A stretch of DNA of 18,668 nucleotides from Candidatus Marinamargulisbacteria bacterium SCGC AG-343-D04 (lineage in GTDB: Bacteria > Margulisbacteria > Marinamargulisbacteria > GCA-2716485 > GCA-002719695). Below are positions 1 through 7,821 of this stretch, piece by piece. The notes beneath the pieces are model-generated. The model did no database searches and had not been told where the DNA came from. It saw only the letters and a program-made list of their open reading frames with translations. The stretch is taken from positions 1 through 18,668 of the forward strand of contig QFBQ01000028.1 in assembly GCA_003265885.1 (NCBI GenBank), in the 5' to 3' direction. The translations under genes and the position numbers were made by a program. How positions within the stretch are numbered: the stretch's first letter is position 1; every line of letters starts with the position of its first letter.

Positions 1-445
1 CCGATTTATTTGAAAATATCAAAGCTATTGTTAATGCTGTTTCTCTACATTCAGTTACTTGAAAAAGTTGAGGCCGATCTAAAAACTTATCTAAAATCTG
101 TTGAATAATAGCTATTCCAGCTTCTCCTTTACCTGAAAGACTTTCTAAAGCAAGCATTAATACCGTTGTTCCTTCATCATCTATCTTAAAAAGTTCTTTT
201 CGATCTTTAAATTTATCTAAAATCTTTTGAATGATAGCTATTCCAGCTTCCCCTTTATCTGCAAGCATATTTAAAGCCCACATTAATGCTGTCCATCCAT
301 GATTATCTGCTTGAAAAAGTTCATCTCGATCTTTAAATTTCTCTAAAATAGCATTAATAATAGCTATTCCAGCTTCTCCGTTACCTGAAAGACAATTTAT
401 AGCACATATTAATGTTGTAGCTCCATATTTACTTACTTGAAAAAG
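1..445 (-). repeat. 126-bp tandem repeats encoding 42-residue ankyrin-like units
   Basis: Reading on the minus strand, units cover 445-320, 319-194 and 193-68, and a fourth starts at 67 and is cut by the edge. The period is exactly 126 bases: the string tagctattcc occurs at 109, 235 and 361 on the plus strand. The best conserved stretch encodes GEAGIAII; the loop part of each unit differs more. The unit is longer than the usual 33-residue ankyrin repeat because of an added segment around GKGEAG. There is no unique spacer, so this is protein repeat coding and not an array. Confidence 0.85.
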
Positions 446-1411
446 CAAAGGACTATCTATCTCTTCATTAGTAAGCGAATTAGACTTCATTTTTGAGGTT
501 AAATCTGCAAAAATTGTAGTACAACCTGAAAAAGAAGTTTCTATCTCTTCTCCTTTAAATACATCATAGGCAGCTTGTGCTTCATCCCATGTCAAATCTG
601 GGCTATTGCTTAAACATAATGTTTTTAGTTGTGGAAAACGTTCTTTAAATTGCTTCAACAAATCCTCATTGCTTAATGGACATGCGTGAATATTAAGGGG
701 AATACTCAAACCTAAAATTCCTTCATGTCTCATAAACTCAGGAAGTTGTGAGTAACTTATTTTTGGTCCTTCTGTCATAGTATAAGTTCTTTCTTTGATT
801 CCAATTAAATCTAAGCGCTGCATATGCGGGTTTTTAAATAATGTAGTCAGTGTATCAACAGATAAGCATTGATCTTTCAAGGAAACAAATTCTAACTGTG
901 GTGACTGCAGAATATATGGAGTAAAAAGAGATGCTCCTGTTGGTTTAAGCTTAAAGTTTAGCGCATTACAGTGAATAGATTTTAATAAATATTCTGATGG
1001 TTTAGATCTGGCCAGTTCTAGCATTATTCTAATAGCTCCAATTTGGAGTTCATAAGATTCAGGTTTTCTATGCCAAATAGGTTTTTTAATATCAACATGT
1101 TTCCATAATTTAGGATCACGAGATCCTTCCCTCCACGACTTGCATACTCGTCCTAATTGAAATTTATCGGCATTACTCGAGTAATCGAAAATTTTTAAGA
1201 ATAATTCAGGGGCTATTGCTTCCCATCCTGATTTAGCGGAAGCGGCTGGGTTTTGTGCAATAATGCGTAAATTATCTTGAGCATTGGGCCTTTTAGCCCC
1301 TACTGTTGAACTGTCCTTTCGATTTTTATTTGCGGGACCTTCTGAAGATATTCTTTGTAACCTTCCATTTCCATTTTGAATAGATCTTGCTCCTCTTACA
1401 CCAATTGCCAT
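1..1411 (-). CDS. F-box / leucine-rich / ankyrin-like repeat protein, putative host-directed effector (C-terminus cut by window edge)
   Basis: I translated this frame by hand: 470 codons from ATG at 1411 to base 1 without a stop, so the C-terminus lies outside. Residues 1-62 are polar and disordered (R, N, S, G rich). An F-box motif spans about 64-108: APELFLKIFDY, then GRVCKSWREGSRDP and KLWKHV, matching the family pattern LPxELxxxIF...VCKxWxxxxxDPxLW. Residues 140-300 hold leucine-rich stretches (LEFVSLKDQCLSV, MQRLDLIGI, LKTLCLSNSPDLT). From residue 323 there are three complete 42-residue ankyrin-like repeats and the start of a fourth, each with a core like GWTALMWAL followed by KGEAGIAII. 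F-boxes bind Skp1 of eukaryotic SCF ubiquitin ligases; bacterial ones (Legionella AnkB, Ralstonia GALA proteins) are secreted effectors, with the repeats choosing the target. Effector function here is inference; no secretion genes are in the window. The start is supported by AAGGAG at 1418-1423. Confidence 0.85.
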   Translation of the reverse strand, partial: MAIGVRGARSIQNGNGRLQRISSEGPANKNRKDSSTVGAKRPNAQDNLRIIAQNPAASAKSGWEAIAPELFLKIFDYSSNADKFQLGRVCKSWREGSRDPKLWKHVDIKKPIWHRKPESYELQIGAIRIMLELARSKPSEYLLKSIHCNALNFKLKPTGASLFTPYILQSPQLEFVSLKDQCLSVDTLTTLFKNPHMQRLDLIGIKERTYTMTEGPKISYSQLPEFMRHEGILGLSIPLNIHACPLSNEDLLKQFKERFPQLKTLCLSNSPDLTWDEAQAAYDVFKGEEIETSFSGCTTIFADLTSKMKSNSLTNEEIDSPLLFQVSKYGATTLICAINCLSGNGEAGIAIINAILEKFKDRDELFQADNHGWTALMWALNMLADKGEAGIAIIQKILDKFKDRKELFKIDDEGTTVLMLALESLSGKGEAGIAIIQQILDKFLDRPQLFQVTECRETALTIALIFSNKS

Positions 1412-1417
1412 TAAAAA

Positions 1418-1423
1418 CTCCTT
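1418..1423 (-). promoter_or_regulatory. Ribosome binding site of the F-box gene
   Basis: The minus strand reads AAGGAG six bases before the ATG at 1411. This perfect Shine-Dalgarno fixes the start and shows the eukaryote-like protein is expressed by bacterial translation. Confidence 0.75.
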
Positions 1424-1484
1424 AAAAAAATATATAAAGACACTAAGTATATGAAGTTGTCGTATTTTTTTAAAATTAAATTTC

Positions 1485-1539
1485 ATTATTTTTAAATAAA
1501 AAAAATTTATTATGTTTTTATTTATAAATTAAAAATAAT
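1485..1539. repeat. AT-only inverted repeat between divergent genes
   Basis: An 11-base perfect inverted repeat (ATTATTTTTAA at 1485-1495, TTAAAAATAAT at 1529-1539) encloses a second pair (AAATAAAAA at 1494-1502, TTTTTATTT at 1515-1523). It sits in the 194-base gap between the F-box gene and the helix-turn-helix fragment. In sequence this AT-rich part of it may be chance; if real it could be a cruciform or regulator site for the divergent promoters. The rest of the gap shows no recognisable gene or RNA. Confidence 0.3.
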
Positions 1540-1605
1540 ATTATCTTATAGATCAGATGCTCACTATTTTAATATCTAAGAAATGTCTGTTTTTTTATAA
1601 ATAAA

Positions 1606-2068
1606 ATGGTGAAAATGAAAAAGAATGGAAACATAATACAATTAAGAGGGAATATAGAAATCCTCGCTCGGGACAAAAAAGAAATCGCGTATCAGATGGT
1701 TATGGAAAAACCCTATCAATCTGTTTCAGAAATTGCTTCTGCTCTCAATATGAGTAGATCGACTATTATATCGAGTTTTTTATGCTTTTAAATTTACTGC
1801 GGCTGGAGCTAATGATTTTTATGGACAGTTATTTTTAGTTAAAATAGATCAACAAGCTTCCGAAAACGCGGGTTCTTTATTTTGGCCAGAACACTTTTGT
1901 AATAAAAAAGATATTACTCTATTTAATAAGGCATCATCTTTTTTTCAAAAAATTAGAGATTTACACTTTTTAAGTGTCATGGAGAATTCAAAGCAAAGTG
2001 ACTGTCTTGCTTTTGTGGGGGCAGACCACATTCGTTCAATTCAAGATCTTGTGTTTAATACAAAATAA
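1606..2068 (+). pseudogene. Helix-turn-helix regulator gene interrupted by a frameshift
   Basis: The first frame (ATG 1606, stop at 1789-1791) gives 61 residues with a helix-turn-helix: VSEIASALNMSRSTII, resembling the RpiR/MurR N-terminal domain (IAxxIxxNP...SISELAxxLGVSxxTI). The coding sense then continues in the +1 frame (1754-2068, stop TAA at 2066), starting near FYAFKFTAAGANDFYGQLF and ending IRSIQDLVFNTK, with no early ATG of its own. Joined, the product would be about 153 residues. The second half is too short for a full SIS sugar-binding domain and I do not recognise it. One extra T in the T-run at 1776-1781 would explain the break. A +1 slip at TTT TAA (1786-1791) is the alternative, in which case the gene is alive. 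No Shine-Dalgarno is evident; a second ATG at 1615 is possible. A hairpin terminator follows at 2145. Confidence 0.5.
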
Positions 2069-2144
2069 GTTGTTTAAATTCATTAAACCCTTCCATACTT
2101 GTTTAGAATTTTATTGTTTAATTTTTTTTAATTATTTTACTATT

Positions 2145-2169
2145 ATATTTACTTTTATAAAGTAAATAT
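2145..2169 (+). terminator. Rho-independent terminator-like hairpin
   Basis: A perfect 11-bp stem (ATATTTACTTT at 2145-2155 with AAAGTAAATAT at 2159-2169) closes a 3-base loop and is followed by a T-rich run from 2170. It lies 77 bases after the end of the interrupted helix-turn-helix gene and before the promoter region of the 2253 gene. The stem has only one G-C pair, so it is weak but well formed. Confidence 0.5.
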
Positions 2170-2197
2170 TTTTCTTCTTTTATTTTGGAATTTTCAT

Positions 2198-2205
2198 GTT
2201 AGTAT
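2198..2205 (+). promoter_or_regulatory. Possible extended -10 promoter for the 2253 gene
   Basis: TG-T-TAGTAT resembles an extended -10 element (TGnTATAAT), with no good -35. A start near 2212 would leave about 40 bases of leader, containing AAAGGGG at a normal Shine-Dalgarno distance from the ATG at 2253. Confidence 0.25.
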
Positions 2206-2252
2206 GGCTTTGTAGGGTAAAGAAAATAATAAAAAAATGAAAGGGGCTAGCT

Positions 2253-4178
2253 ATGTGGAGTGTATCAAGAGCTGTAACAGTTCCAGTTCGAGTTTTATCA
2301 AGATCGTTATGTGGAAGTTCAAAGCGTCCATCGGGTCATCCAGATGTAGAAAAAGTAAGAAATGCGTTAAAACAAGTAGAGAGCTCTCCTTTATATCCTG
2401 AATTTAGAAGGGTTTTTGACAGCTCTTCTGGTTGTAATAAAGCAACGCCGGTTCATGTTCTAAGGGATTGGTATCAGGGTGTTAATAATTTTTCTGACGA
2501 ACATCTTAATACATTATTTTCTGATTCTATTTCTATTGCAGGAGATAATCCTCTAGAGGGCGCTACTTTTGGTTTTTCATACAAGGATGAATCCGGATTT
2601 TCTATGAAAATGAGAAGGTTGGAACATATATTTGGAGAATATATTGGTGCGACTAAAAAACCAGAAGTGTTAGTGATAGGTCCACACGGTAGGGCTCTAG
2701 GACAAATAACGGATAGATTTGGACCTGAATTAGGAGGGGTAGAGCGCAATGTCGTTATTACTTCGTGTCCTGTATTTTCTCTTTTAAATTTAGGACGAGA
2801 TCCAAAAGCTTTACTTTCTTCTTTAGAAAAAGATGTTGAAAGTGGTTACGATATTAATAGGGTTTATGTCTCAGGGGCTAATGTAGGTGTTTTTTCTAAA
2901 GCTCTTTTGGCAGGAATAGCAAAAGAGTATACACATCGAAATTTAGATTTCCAAAATAGAGTTAGATTAGAAGCGAACAAATATGCAACTAATTTTGATT
3001 TATACAAAGAAGAAGTACAAGGAAATTATAAAGAAATTAAGGATGTATTAGATCCCTTACCCGTTCAGGTTACATTGTCGGATACGGGAGGGCATATTGG
3101 TTTTGATCCATCTTTAGTAACAGAGTGCACAGGTGACGTACATATTCATGGGAATTCTTTATTATCAAATCCTAAAAATGCATCTAGGTTTTTGGGTCAA
3201 TTAATGGTTCTAACAAGTGAATATAGAGGTCCTTTGTCTGCTCATGTTAATATTTTTCCTGGTGGAGGGTTGTGTCCTTTTGCAGATATAGGAGGTAGTT
3301 CTGATGGTTATAATGGAAATATGCCTTACTCGTTTTTACTTTTGTCTAATGCTATAAAAGAATCTTCTTCTTCTGCGAGTATGGATTTAGGAGCATTATC
3401 TTTGTTGTTTGAGAGGCAAGATTACTTGGCGGAGTCTACGGGGTTAAGTTGGATAAAAGATGATTTGCTGCGGATACTTAATTCAGAGGAGCAGCGGTTC
3501 ATGCTTGAACAAGCAGCTAAACATTATCTTGATTTTGTTTCAAAGCCTCCTCCAAAATTGGCTTTGCGAAATCCTACATTGTTTAAAGAACCTCCTCCGA
3601 GCAACCTTGCATTGGCGAGTGAAATTTCAACGTCTATTAGAAGAAATATATCAAATCCGGTAGGAAAAAAGTTTAAAGAAAGTTTGAGAATGAAGGGTTT
3701 CTTAGAAGATCAGAATGATATACCCAAATCTTTAGGGGGAGATCAATCAAATCAATCAAATTTTGAAAAATTATGCGAGATTAAAGCAATTCTTGAGCGT
3801 GAAGGGTATAAGTTTGAAGAGAGCTTTGATGATCCAGTGGAAGTTGCATCACTTTTATTCTTAGGTTACAGATTTTTAAATGCGTCTACGAATGAAGAAG
3901 GTGTAAAAGAAATGAGAGATCTTTTGGATCTAAGTTTGGGTAGTTTATATAATAATTCCCACTCTACTTTAGAAGTTTCACAGCTTCTACACTATTGTGT
4001 AAGATCTTTGTGTTTACATGCATCAAACTTGAAAATAGATAGCATCTTCCCTGATCTTTTAGAGATCAATCTTTCGGAGAGTTTGGAAGTTAATAAACTT
4101 CAAGCTAACCAAGTAGGAGATTTTTTTGGAAAACTAATGAGACGAGTACTTGATATAGAAGAGGGTAAAAGTACATAA
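2253..4178 (+). CDS. Unrecognised 641-residue protein with presequence-like N-terminus
   Basis: I do not recognise this family. Residues 1-30 have five basic and no acidic residues (R6, R13, R17, K24, R25) alternating with Ser, Val and Leu, as in an amphipathic mitochondrial presequence; it is not a normal Sec signal because it lacks a long hydrophobic core. The centre (about 138-345) has a glycine-rich loop PEVLVIGPHGRALG after a predicted strand, then blocks such as GGHIGFDP, GDVHIHGNSLL and NIFPGGGLCPF. This could be a Rossmann-like or SAM-methyltransferase-like fold, a weak guess. Residues 430-500 are proline- and serine-rich linker; 500-641 look helical and leucine-rich. It is a single-gene unit with AAAGGGG before the start, converging with the next operon with only 12 bases between the stop codons and no hairpin there. 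Neighbourhood with the F-box gene suggests, but does not show, an accessory or host-interaction role. Confidence 0.75.
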   Translation: MWSVSRAVTVPVRVLSRSLCGSSKRPSGHPDVEKVRNALKQVESSPLYPEFRRVFDSSSGCNKATPVHVLRDWYQGVNNFSDEHLNTLFSDSISIAGDNPLEGATFGFSYKDESGFSMKMRRLEHIFGEYIGATKKPEVLVIGPHGRALGQITDRFGPELGGVERNVVITSCPVFSLLNLGRDPKALLSSLEKDVESGYDINRVYVSGANVGVFSKALLAGIAKEYTHRNLDFQNRVRLEANKYATNFDLYKEEVQGNYKEIKDVLDPLPVQVTLSDTGGHIGFDPSLVTECTGDVHIHGNSLLSNPKNASRFLGQLMVLTSEYRGPLSAHVNIFPGGGLCPFADIGGSSDGYNGNMPYSFLLLSNAIKESSSSASMDLGALSLLFERQDYLAESTGLSWIKDDLLRILNSEEQRFMLEQAAKHYLDFVSKPPPKLALRNPTLFKEPPPSNLALASEISTSIRRNISNPVGKKFKESLRMKGFLEDQNDIPKSLGGDQSNQSNFEKLCEIKAILEREGYKFEESFDDPVEVASLLFLGYRFLNASTNEEGVKEMRDLLDLSLGSLYNNSHSTLEVSQLLHYCVRSLCLHASNLKIDSIFPDLLEINLSESLEVNKLQANQVGDFFGKLMRRVLDIEEGKST

Positions 4179-4190
4179 GATGTTGATGAT

Positions 4191-4940
4191 CTAATGTTGC
4201 ACTTTGTTTAGTAGTGCTTGGCCTTCTTTTTGATTTTTTAGGACGGTATCTTTAAAGTAGATGGGGTTATAGGGGAGAGATATTAGGGTGTTTAATACAG
4301 GGATAGCATCTTTATGTTTTTTTAGCTTTATGAGAACTTCTGCTTTTTCTAGTAAATACAAACTTTCATTAGAGTCATAGCTCAGGGCTTTATTAATATA
4401 AATTAAAGACTGTTTTGGATTTCCAATAGAAATCATTTTAGGAGCTTTACGAAAGAGCCGTGATAACACAAAATATGCTCTAGCATAATCAGGATCTAAT
4501 GAAAGAATTTTTTCCATTTTTTTACGAATAGGTTTTACAGATTTTAAGGATTTCATAATGCCTTTTAGCTCGGCTTCTTTTCCAATCACAATTCCGTGCC
4601 AGTATATGCCTGTAATGTTATCGGGCTTAATACGCTCTGCTTCAACACCTGCTTCAATTCCTTTTGTTAATAAGGCTAGCTTTTCTTTTTTAGTTTTGTC
4701 TGTGTAGTCTTCTACGGCATGAGAGGCTTGTGCAATGCGCCAGTAACAGTCATGTTTTTCATCGGGGGTGTTGGCCTTACTTAGGGCGGCGTTTAGGATG
4801 TTTAAGGCTTGTTCAAGGTTTCCTATTGTATCCCTACTATTGTAGAGCCTATCGCTTTGCTCTAGTTGGGGTTGAATGGTTGCATGTAGAGCTGTGCACA
4901 TGCATAAAACAAGGAAAAGACTACTGAGTTTTTTGATCAT
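4191..4940 (-). CDS. Exported TPR-like helical repeat protein
   Basis: A 249-residue protein with a signal peptide (MIKKLSSLFLVLCMCTALHA, likely cleavage after residue 20), so probably periplasmic. The rest is alpha-helical repeats: about 38-75 (LEQALNILNAAL), 85-125, 140-165 (MEKILSLDPDYARAYFVLSR) and 173-220 (QSLIYINKALSYDSN, DAIPVLNTLI), of the tetratricopeptide type. The block GIYWHGIVIGKEAELKGIMK with VKPIRKKMEK and RLFRKAP recalls a bacterial TPR family distantly like eukaryotic RMD proteins and TatT-like TRAP-associated proteins. No catalytic residues are seen, so a scaffold or carrier role is likely. It is the last gene of the lipase-barrel-fadD operon, and its start lies 20 bases inside fadD, which suggests coupled translation. 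Confidence 0.7.
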   Translation of the reverse strand: MIKKLSSLFLVLCMCTALHATIQPQLEQSDRLYNSRDTIGNLEQALNILNAALSKANTPDEKHDCYWRIAQASHAVEDYTDKTKKEKLALLTKGIEAGVEAERIKPDNITGIYWHGIVIGKEAELKGIMKSLKSVKPIRKKMEKILSLDPDYARAYFVLSRLFRKAPKMISIGNPKQSLIYINKALSYDSNESLYLLEKAEVLIKLKKHKDAIPVLNTLISLPYNPIYFKDTVLKNQKEGQALLNKVQH

Positions 4941-6657
4941 GACTGACCTCAGATGCTGATTTATCTAAGTTTTTTTTTAATTCTTTTGAAAAATCTTTTG
5001 TGTCATCTGTTCGTAAGGCTCGATGTAATATTTTTCCTACATTGGTTTTGGGTAATTCATCTCTAAATTCTATTTCTTTGGGACATTTATAGTCTACTAG
5101 GTTTTGTTTGCAGTGTTCAAGAATAATATCTCTAGTTAATGACGGATCTTTTTTTACGATAAATAATTTAATGCGTTCACCAGACTTTTCATCAGGGATA
5201 CCTATGGCTGCACATTCTAAAACGCCTTCATGAAGAGCGGTTACATCTTCTATTTCGTTAGGATATACATTAAAACCCGATACAATAATCATGTCTTTTT
5301 TTCGGCTGACAATATAGACATAACCGTTTTCGTCTATTTTAGCCATATCTCCTGTGTTTAACCATCCATCGTTACTTAAAATCTCTTTTGTTTCTTTAGG
5401 CCTTTGCCAGTATTCCTTCATGACTTGGGGACCTTTTACGTGTAAATCTCCTTCTTTGTTGAGAGGGCATTCATTGCCATTGTCGTCTAAAACTTTTACT
5501 TCTGTTGAGGGTAAGGGTAATCCTATAGATCCGTTGAAATCTCTGCCATCCAGAGGGTTTATACAGACTGCAGGAGAGGCTTCTGTGAGGCCATAGGCTT
5601 CTGCAAGTACACAGCCTGTTAATTCTTTCCAGCGTTTGGCAACATCTTGTTGAACAGCCATGCCCCCTCCTAAACTTAGTTTTAGGGATGAAAAATCTAT
5701 TTTTGAAAATGAGGGATGGTTCATTAATGCGTTAAATAAGGTGTTAACTCCTGTAATGGCAGTAAATTTTTGTTTCATTAAAGTTTTAATAAACAGTGGA
5801 ATATCTCTGGGGTTGGTAATCAGCAAGTTACAGCCCCCGTTTCGCATCATAATCAAGCCATTAGCGGTTAGAGCAAAGATGTGATACAGCGGTAGTGCTG
5901 TGACAATGGTTTCCTTTCCTGGTTCAAAAGATGTCCAGGCATCTGCTTGTTGCATGTTTGCTAGCATATTTCTATGTGTTAAGGCGGCTCCTTTTGAAAC
6001 GCCTGTGGTTCCGCCTGTATATTGCAGAAAGGCGATGTCATGGGTATTTAAAGTTACGGGATGAAAGAGTCTTCTTTTTCCTTTTTTTAGTACTTTGTTA
6101 AAGCATGTCGTTCCGGTTAGATTGTGGGCTGGGACCATCTTTTTGATATATTTGACGACGCTGTTGACTATGAATCGTTTAGGGTTTGGAAATAAATCAC
6201 CAATTTCTGTGGTGATGACATGTTTGATGGGGGTGTTTTGGATGCAAGCGTCCAAGGTATGTGCAAAGTTTTCTAAAATGACGATGGCGGTTGTTCCAGA
6301 GTCATTTAATTGATGTGTGAGTTCTCGAGGGGTATAAAGAGGGTTAACATTTACAATGGTTATCCCGGCTCTCATGGCTCCAAATAATGCGATGGGGTAC
6401 TGCAATAAATTGGGCATCATAAGGGCCAAGCGTTGCCCCTTTTCCATATTTAGGTGGTTTTGAAGGTAGCCCGCAAAGTGTTTTGAAAGAGTATCGACTT
6501 CTTTATAGGTTAAGCTTACTCCCATACTTGTGTATGCAGGACGATCAGCAAAAGATGAGACGCTTTGCTCGAAGACATCCATAATGGAGTGAAACGCGTC
6601 TGGATTAATAGTTGTGGGTACTCCTTTTGGGTAATGCTTTAGCCAAATATGTTCCAT
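4921..6657 (-). CDS. fadD: Long-chain fatty acid--CoA ligase (acyl-CoA synthetase)
   Basis: This AMP-forming enzyme joins a fatty acid to coenzyme A through an acyl-adenylate, for beta-oxidation or lipid synthesis, in the cytoplasm at the inner membrane. At 578 residues it matches FadD (561 in E. coli) end to end. Visible motifs: ATP loop YTGGTTGVSKG (213-223), ITGVNTLFNAL (301-311), YGLTE (355-359), TGD (435-437), the fatty-acyl signature from GWLNTGD to MIIVSGFNVYPNEIED (431-471), and catalytic Lys542 in NVGKILHR. Blocks such as MMPNLLQYPIALFG and NVNPLYTPRELTHQLNDSG are nearly those of gammaproteobacterial FadD, closer than I would expect for a distant phylum, so transfer is possible. It is the third gene of the operon after the hydrolase and barrel proteins, 30 bases downstream of the barrel gene, with a GAGGA site before its ATG. 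Confidence 0.95.
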   Translation of the reverse strand: MEHIWLKHYPKGVPTTINPDAFHSIMDVFEQSVSSFADRPAYTSMGVSLTYKEVDTLSKHFAGYLQNHLNMEKGQRLALMMPNLLQYPIALFGAMRAGITIVNVNPLYTPRELTHQLNDSGTTAIVILENFAHTLDACIQNTPIKHVITTEIGDLFPNPKRFIVNSVVKYIKKMVPAHNLTGTTCFNKVLKKGKRRLFHPVTLNTHDIAFLQYTGGTTGVSKGAALTHRNMLANMQQADAWTSFEPGKETIVTALPLYHIFALTANGLIMMRNGGCNLLITNPRDIPLFIKTLMKQKFTAITGVNTLFNALMNHPSFSKIDFSSLKLSLGGGMAVQQDVAKRWKELTGCVLAEAYGLTEASPAVCINPLDGRDFNGSIGLPLPSTEVKVLDDNGNECPLNKEGDLHVKGPQVMKEYWQRPKETKEILSNDGWLNTGDMAKIDENGYVYIVSRKKDMIIVSGFNVYPNEIEDVTALHEGVLECAAIGIPDEKSGERIKLFIVKKDPSLTRDIILEHCKQNLVDYKCPKEIEFRDELPKTNVGKILHRALRTDDTKDFSKELKKNLDKSASEVSHDQKTQ

Positions 6658-6687
6658 TTATGTCCTCTTTTTTTTATTTTTATTATT

Positions 6688-7806
6688 TTATTTTGCGAAT
6701 AAGGTTAAACCCGCAATAACCATTGTCCCCGGCTGAATTCGTCCAGGAAAGTCATATATTTGTCCTTTGATGTCATTGGTCATAATGAATGTTGTGTTTA
6801 GGAATGTACGTAGAAATATTTTAGGTTGATAGACTAGCTCTATAGAACCTAAGGTTGTAAAACCGTTGGAATTGGGAACTTTTGTCCATCCTTCATGTCC
6901 ACTTCTTAGGGATGTCGGATCTGTATTGATAAAGGCAGAGTTACCCCCTCTATATTTATCTCTTTCATGTGAAATTCCTGTTATAGAGGTGTTGATCGAT
7001 ATGTTCTGTGGGAGTGAAATAGGGACGGCAACTTTCATTATAGCCAAGTTTCCGGCATTAATTTTGATGTTTTTGTTATCGAGGAAATTTTGGAAGGTTT
7101 TCCCTAAAAAGGCATATCCTGCTGTTAAATGTATGGGTTGATTTCCAATGCTAGTATCTTTAAATAGGTAAACATGATACTCGTCATATCCCTGAGATGT
7201 TTCAAGTTCTTGATACCCATCTTCTAAACGTTTTTCGTTAGCATCAATACCTACTTTTAAAAAGTTAGAGGTCATTTTATATGCAAATGCGGTGTTTTTG
7301 GTTAGTTTGTATTTAAATCCTACGAATATATCATTCATATGATTAGCTTCTGCATTGTCCGGTTTAAGTTCATAAGAATCGCCTAATACATTTTCTATTA
7401 TTAATGACTGATGAACATATCCGTCTGTATAATCTAATACACTTTGTTCATGGCTCATATTGGCAAAAAGAGTGAATTTATCTGTTAGGCCATAAGATAT
7501 ATCAAGATGAGTTTTGCGTTTTTTCCAATAATTGGCTACTTTAGTAGTAAGGTCTAAATTTAATGGCGCCACTGCAGAACTATCTAAAAATGTAAATAAA
7601 TAGACATCCCCTAATACGGCATCTTTTAACCCTTTTCTTTCCCATGTCACTTTATCTCCAGAAGGGTTTGCCCCCACTTCAGTGATTTCATAATTATTTT
7701 GGTATGCGTCAATTTTCCATACGCCTTGAGGTAAGGTTTTACTGGTTGCCCATAAAAGAGGGCTTAATGTTAGTGTTAATATAATGAAACCAATTATTTT
7801 TTTCAT
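6688..7806 (-). CDS. Outer-membrane beta-barrel protein, putative lipid/hydrophobic substrate channel
   Basis: A 372-residue protein with a Sec signal peptide (MKKIIGFIILTLTLSPLLWA). After about residue 70 it alternates hydrophobic and polar residues in short strands ended by aromatic residues (YGLTDKFTLFANMSHEQS, DIFVGFKYKLTKNTAFAYKM, HLTAGYAFLGKTFQNF) and ends in VIAGLTLFAK. This is typical of a 12- to 14-strand outer-membrane barrel, such as the FadL-like or phenol-pathway (MetA) groups, but no family signature is certain. Its place between a surface lipase-like lipoprotein (15 bases upstream) and fadD suggests that it passes the released acids or other hydrophobic products into the periplasm. 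A Shine-Dalgarno AAAGGAG supports the start. Confidence 0.65.
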   Translation of the reverse strand: MKKIIGFIILTLTLSPLLWATSKTLPQGVWKIDAYQNNYEITEVGANPSGDKVTWERKGLKDAVLGDVYLFTFLDSSAVAPLNLDLTTKVANYWKKRKTHLDISYGLTDKFTLFANMSHEQSVLDYTDGYVHQSLIIENVLGDSYELKPDNAEANHMNDIFVGFKYKLTKNTAFAYKMTSNFLKVGIDANEKRLEDGYQELETSQGYDEYHVYLFKDTSIGNQPIHLTAGYAFLGKTFQNFLDNKNIKINAGNLAIMKVAVPISLPQNISINTSITGISHERDKYRGGNSAFINTDPTSLRSGHEGWTKVPNSNGFTTLGSIELVYQPKIFLRTFLNTTFIMTNDIKGQIYDFPGRIQPGTMVIAGLTLFAK

Positions 7807-7821
7807 GATGTGCTCCTTTTT

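Noticed and set aside
1..445. Regularly spaced repeats as a CRISPR array
   Set aside because: The 126-base units are contiguous, partly diverged and stay in one open reading frame with ankyrin-like translation; there are no unique spacers between short identical repeats.
1776..1782. T TTT TTA slippery heptamer suggesting -1 programmed frameshifting
   Set aside because: It is in the correct phase, but the -1 frame stops after a few codons; the coding sense continues in the +1 frame instead.
1974..2165. 63-codon open frame on the plus strand
   Set aside because: It overlaps the better supported frame of the split helix-turn-helix gene, has no ribosome site, and its product is low-complexity Phe/Leu/Ile from AT-rich sequence through a terminator hairpin.
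2474..2749. 91-codon minus-strand frame inside the 641-residue gene
   Set aside because: Antisense shadow of a well-formed long gene, with no ribosome site and no recognisable product.
5354..7141. Several 70- to 90-codon plus-strand frames opposite fadD and the barrel gene
   Set aside because: All lie antisense within conserved coding sequence and have no start signals or domain content of their own.
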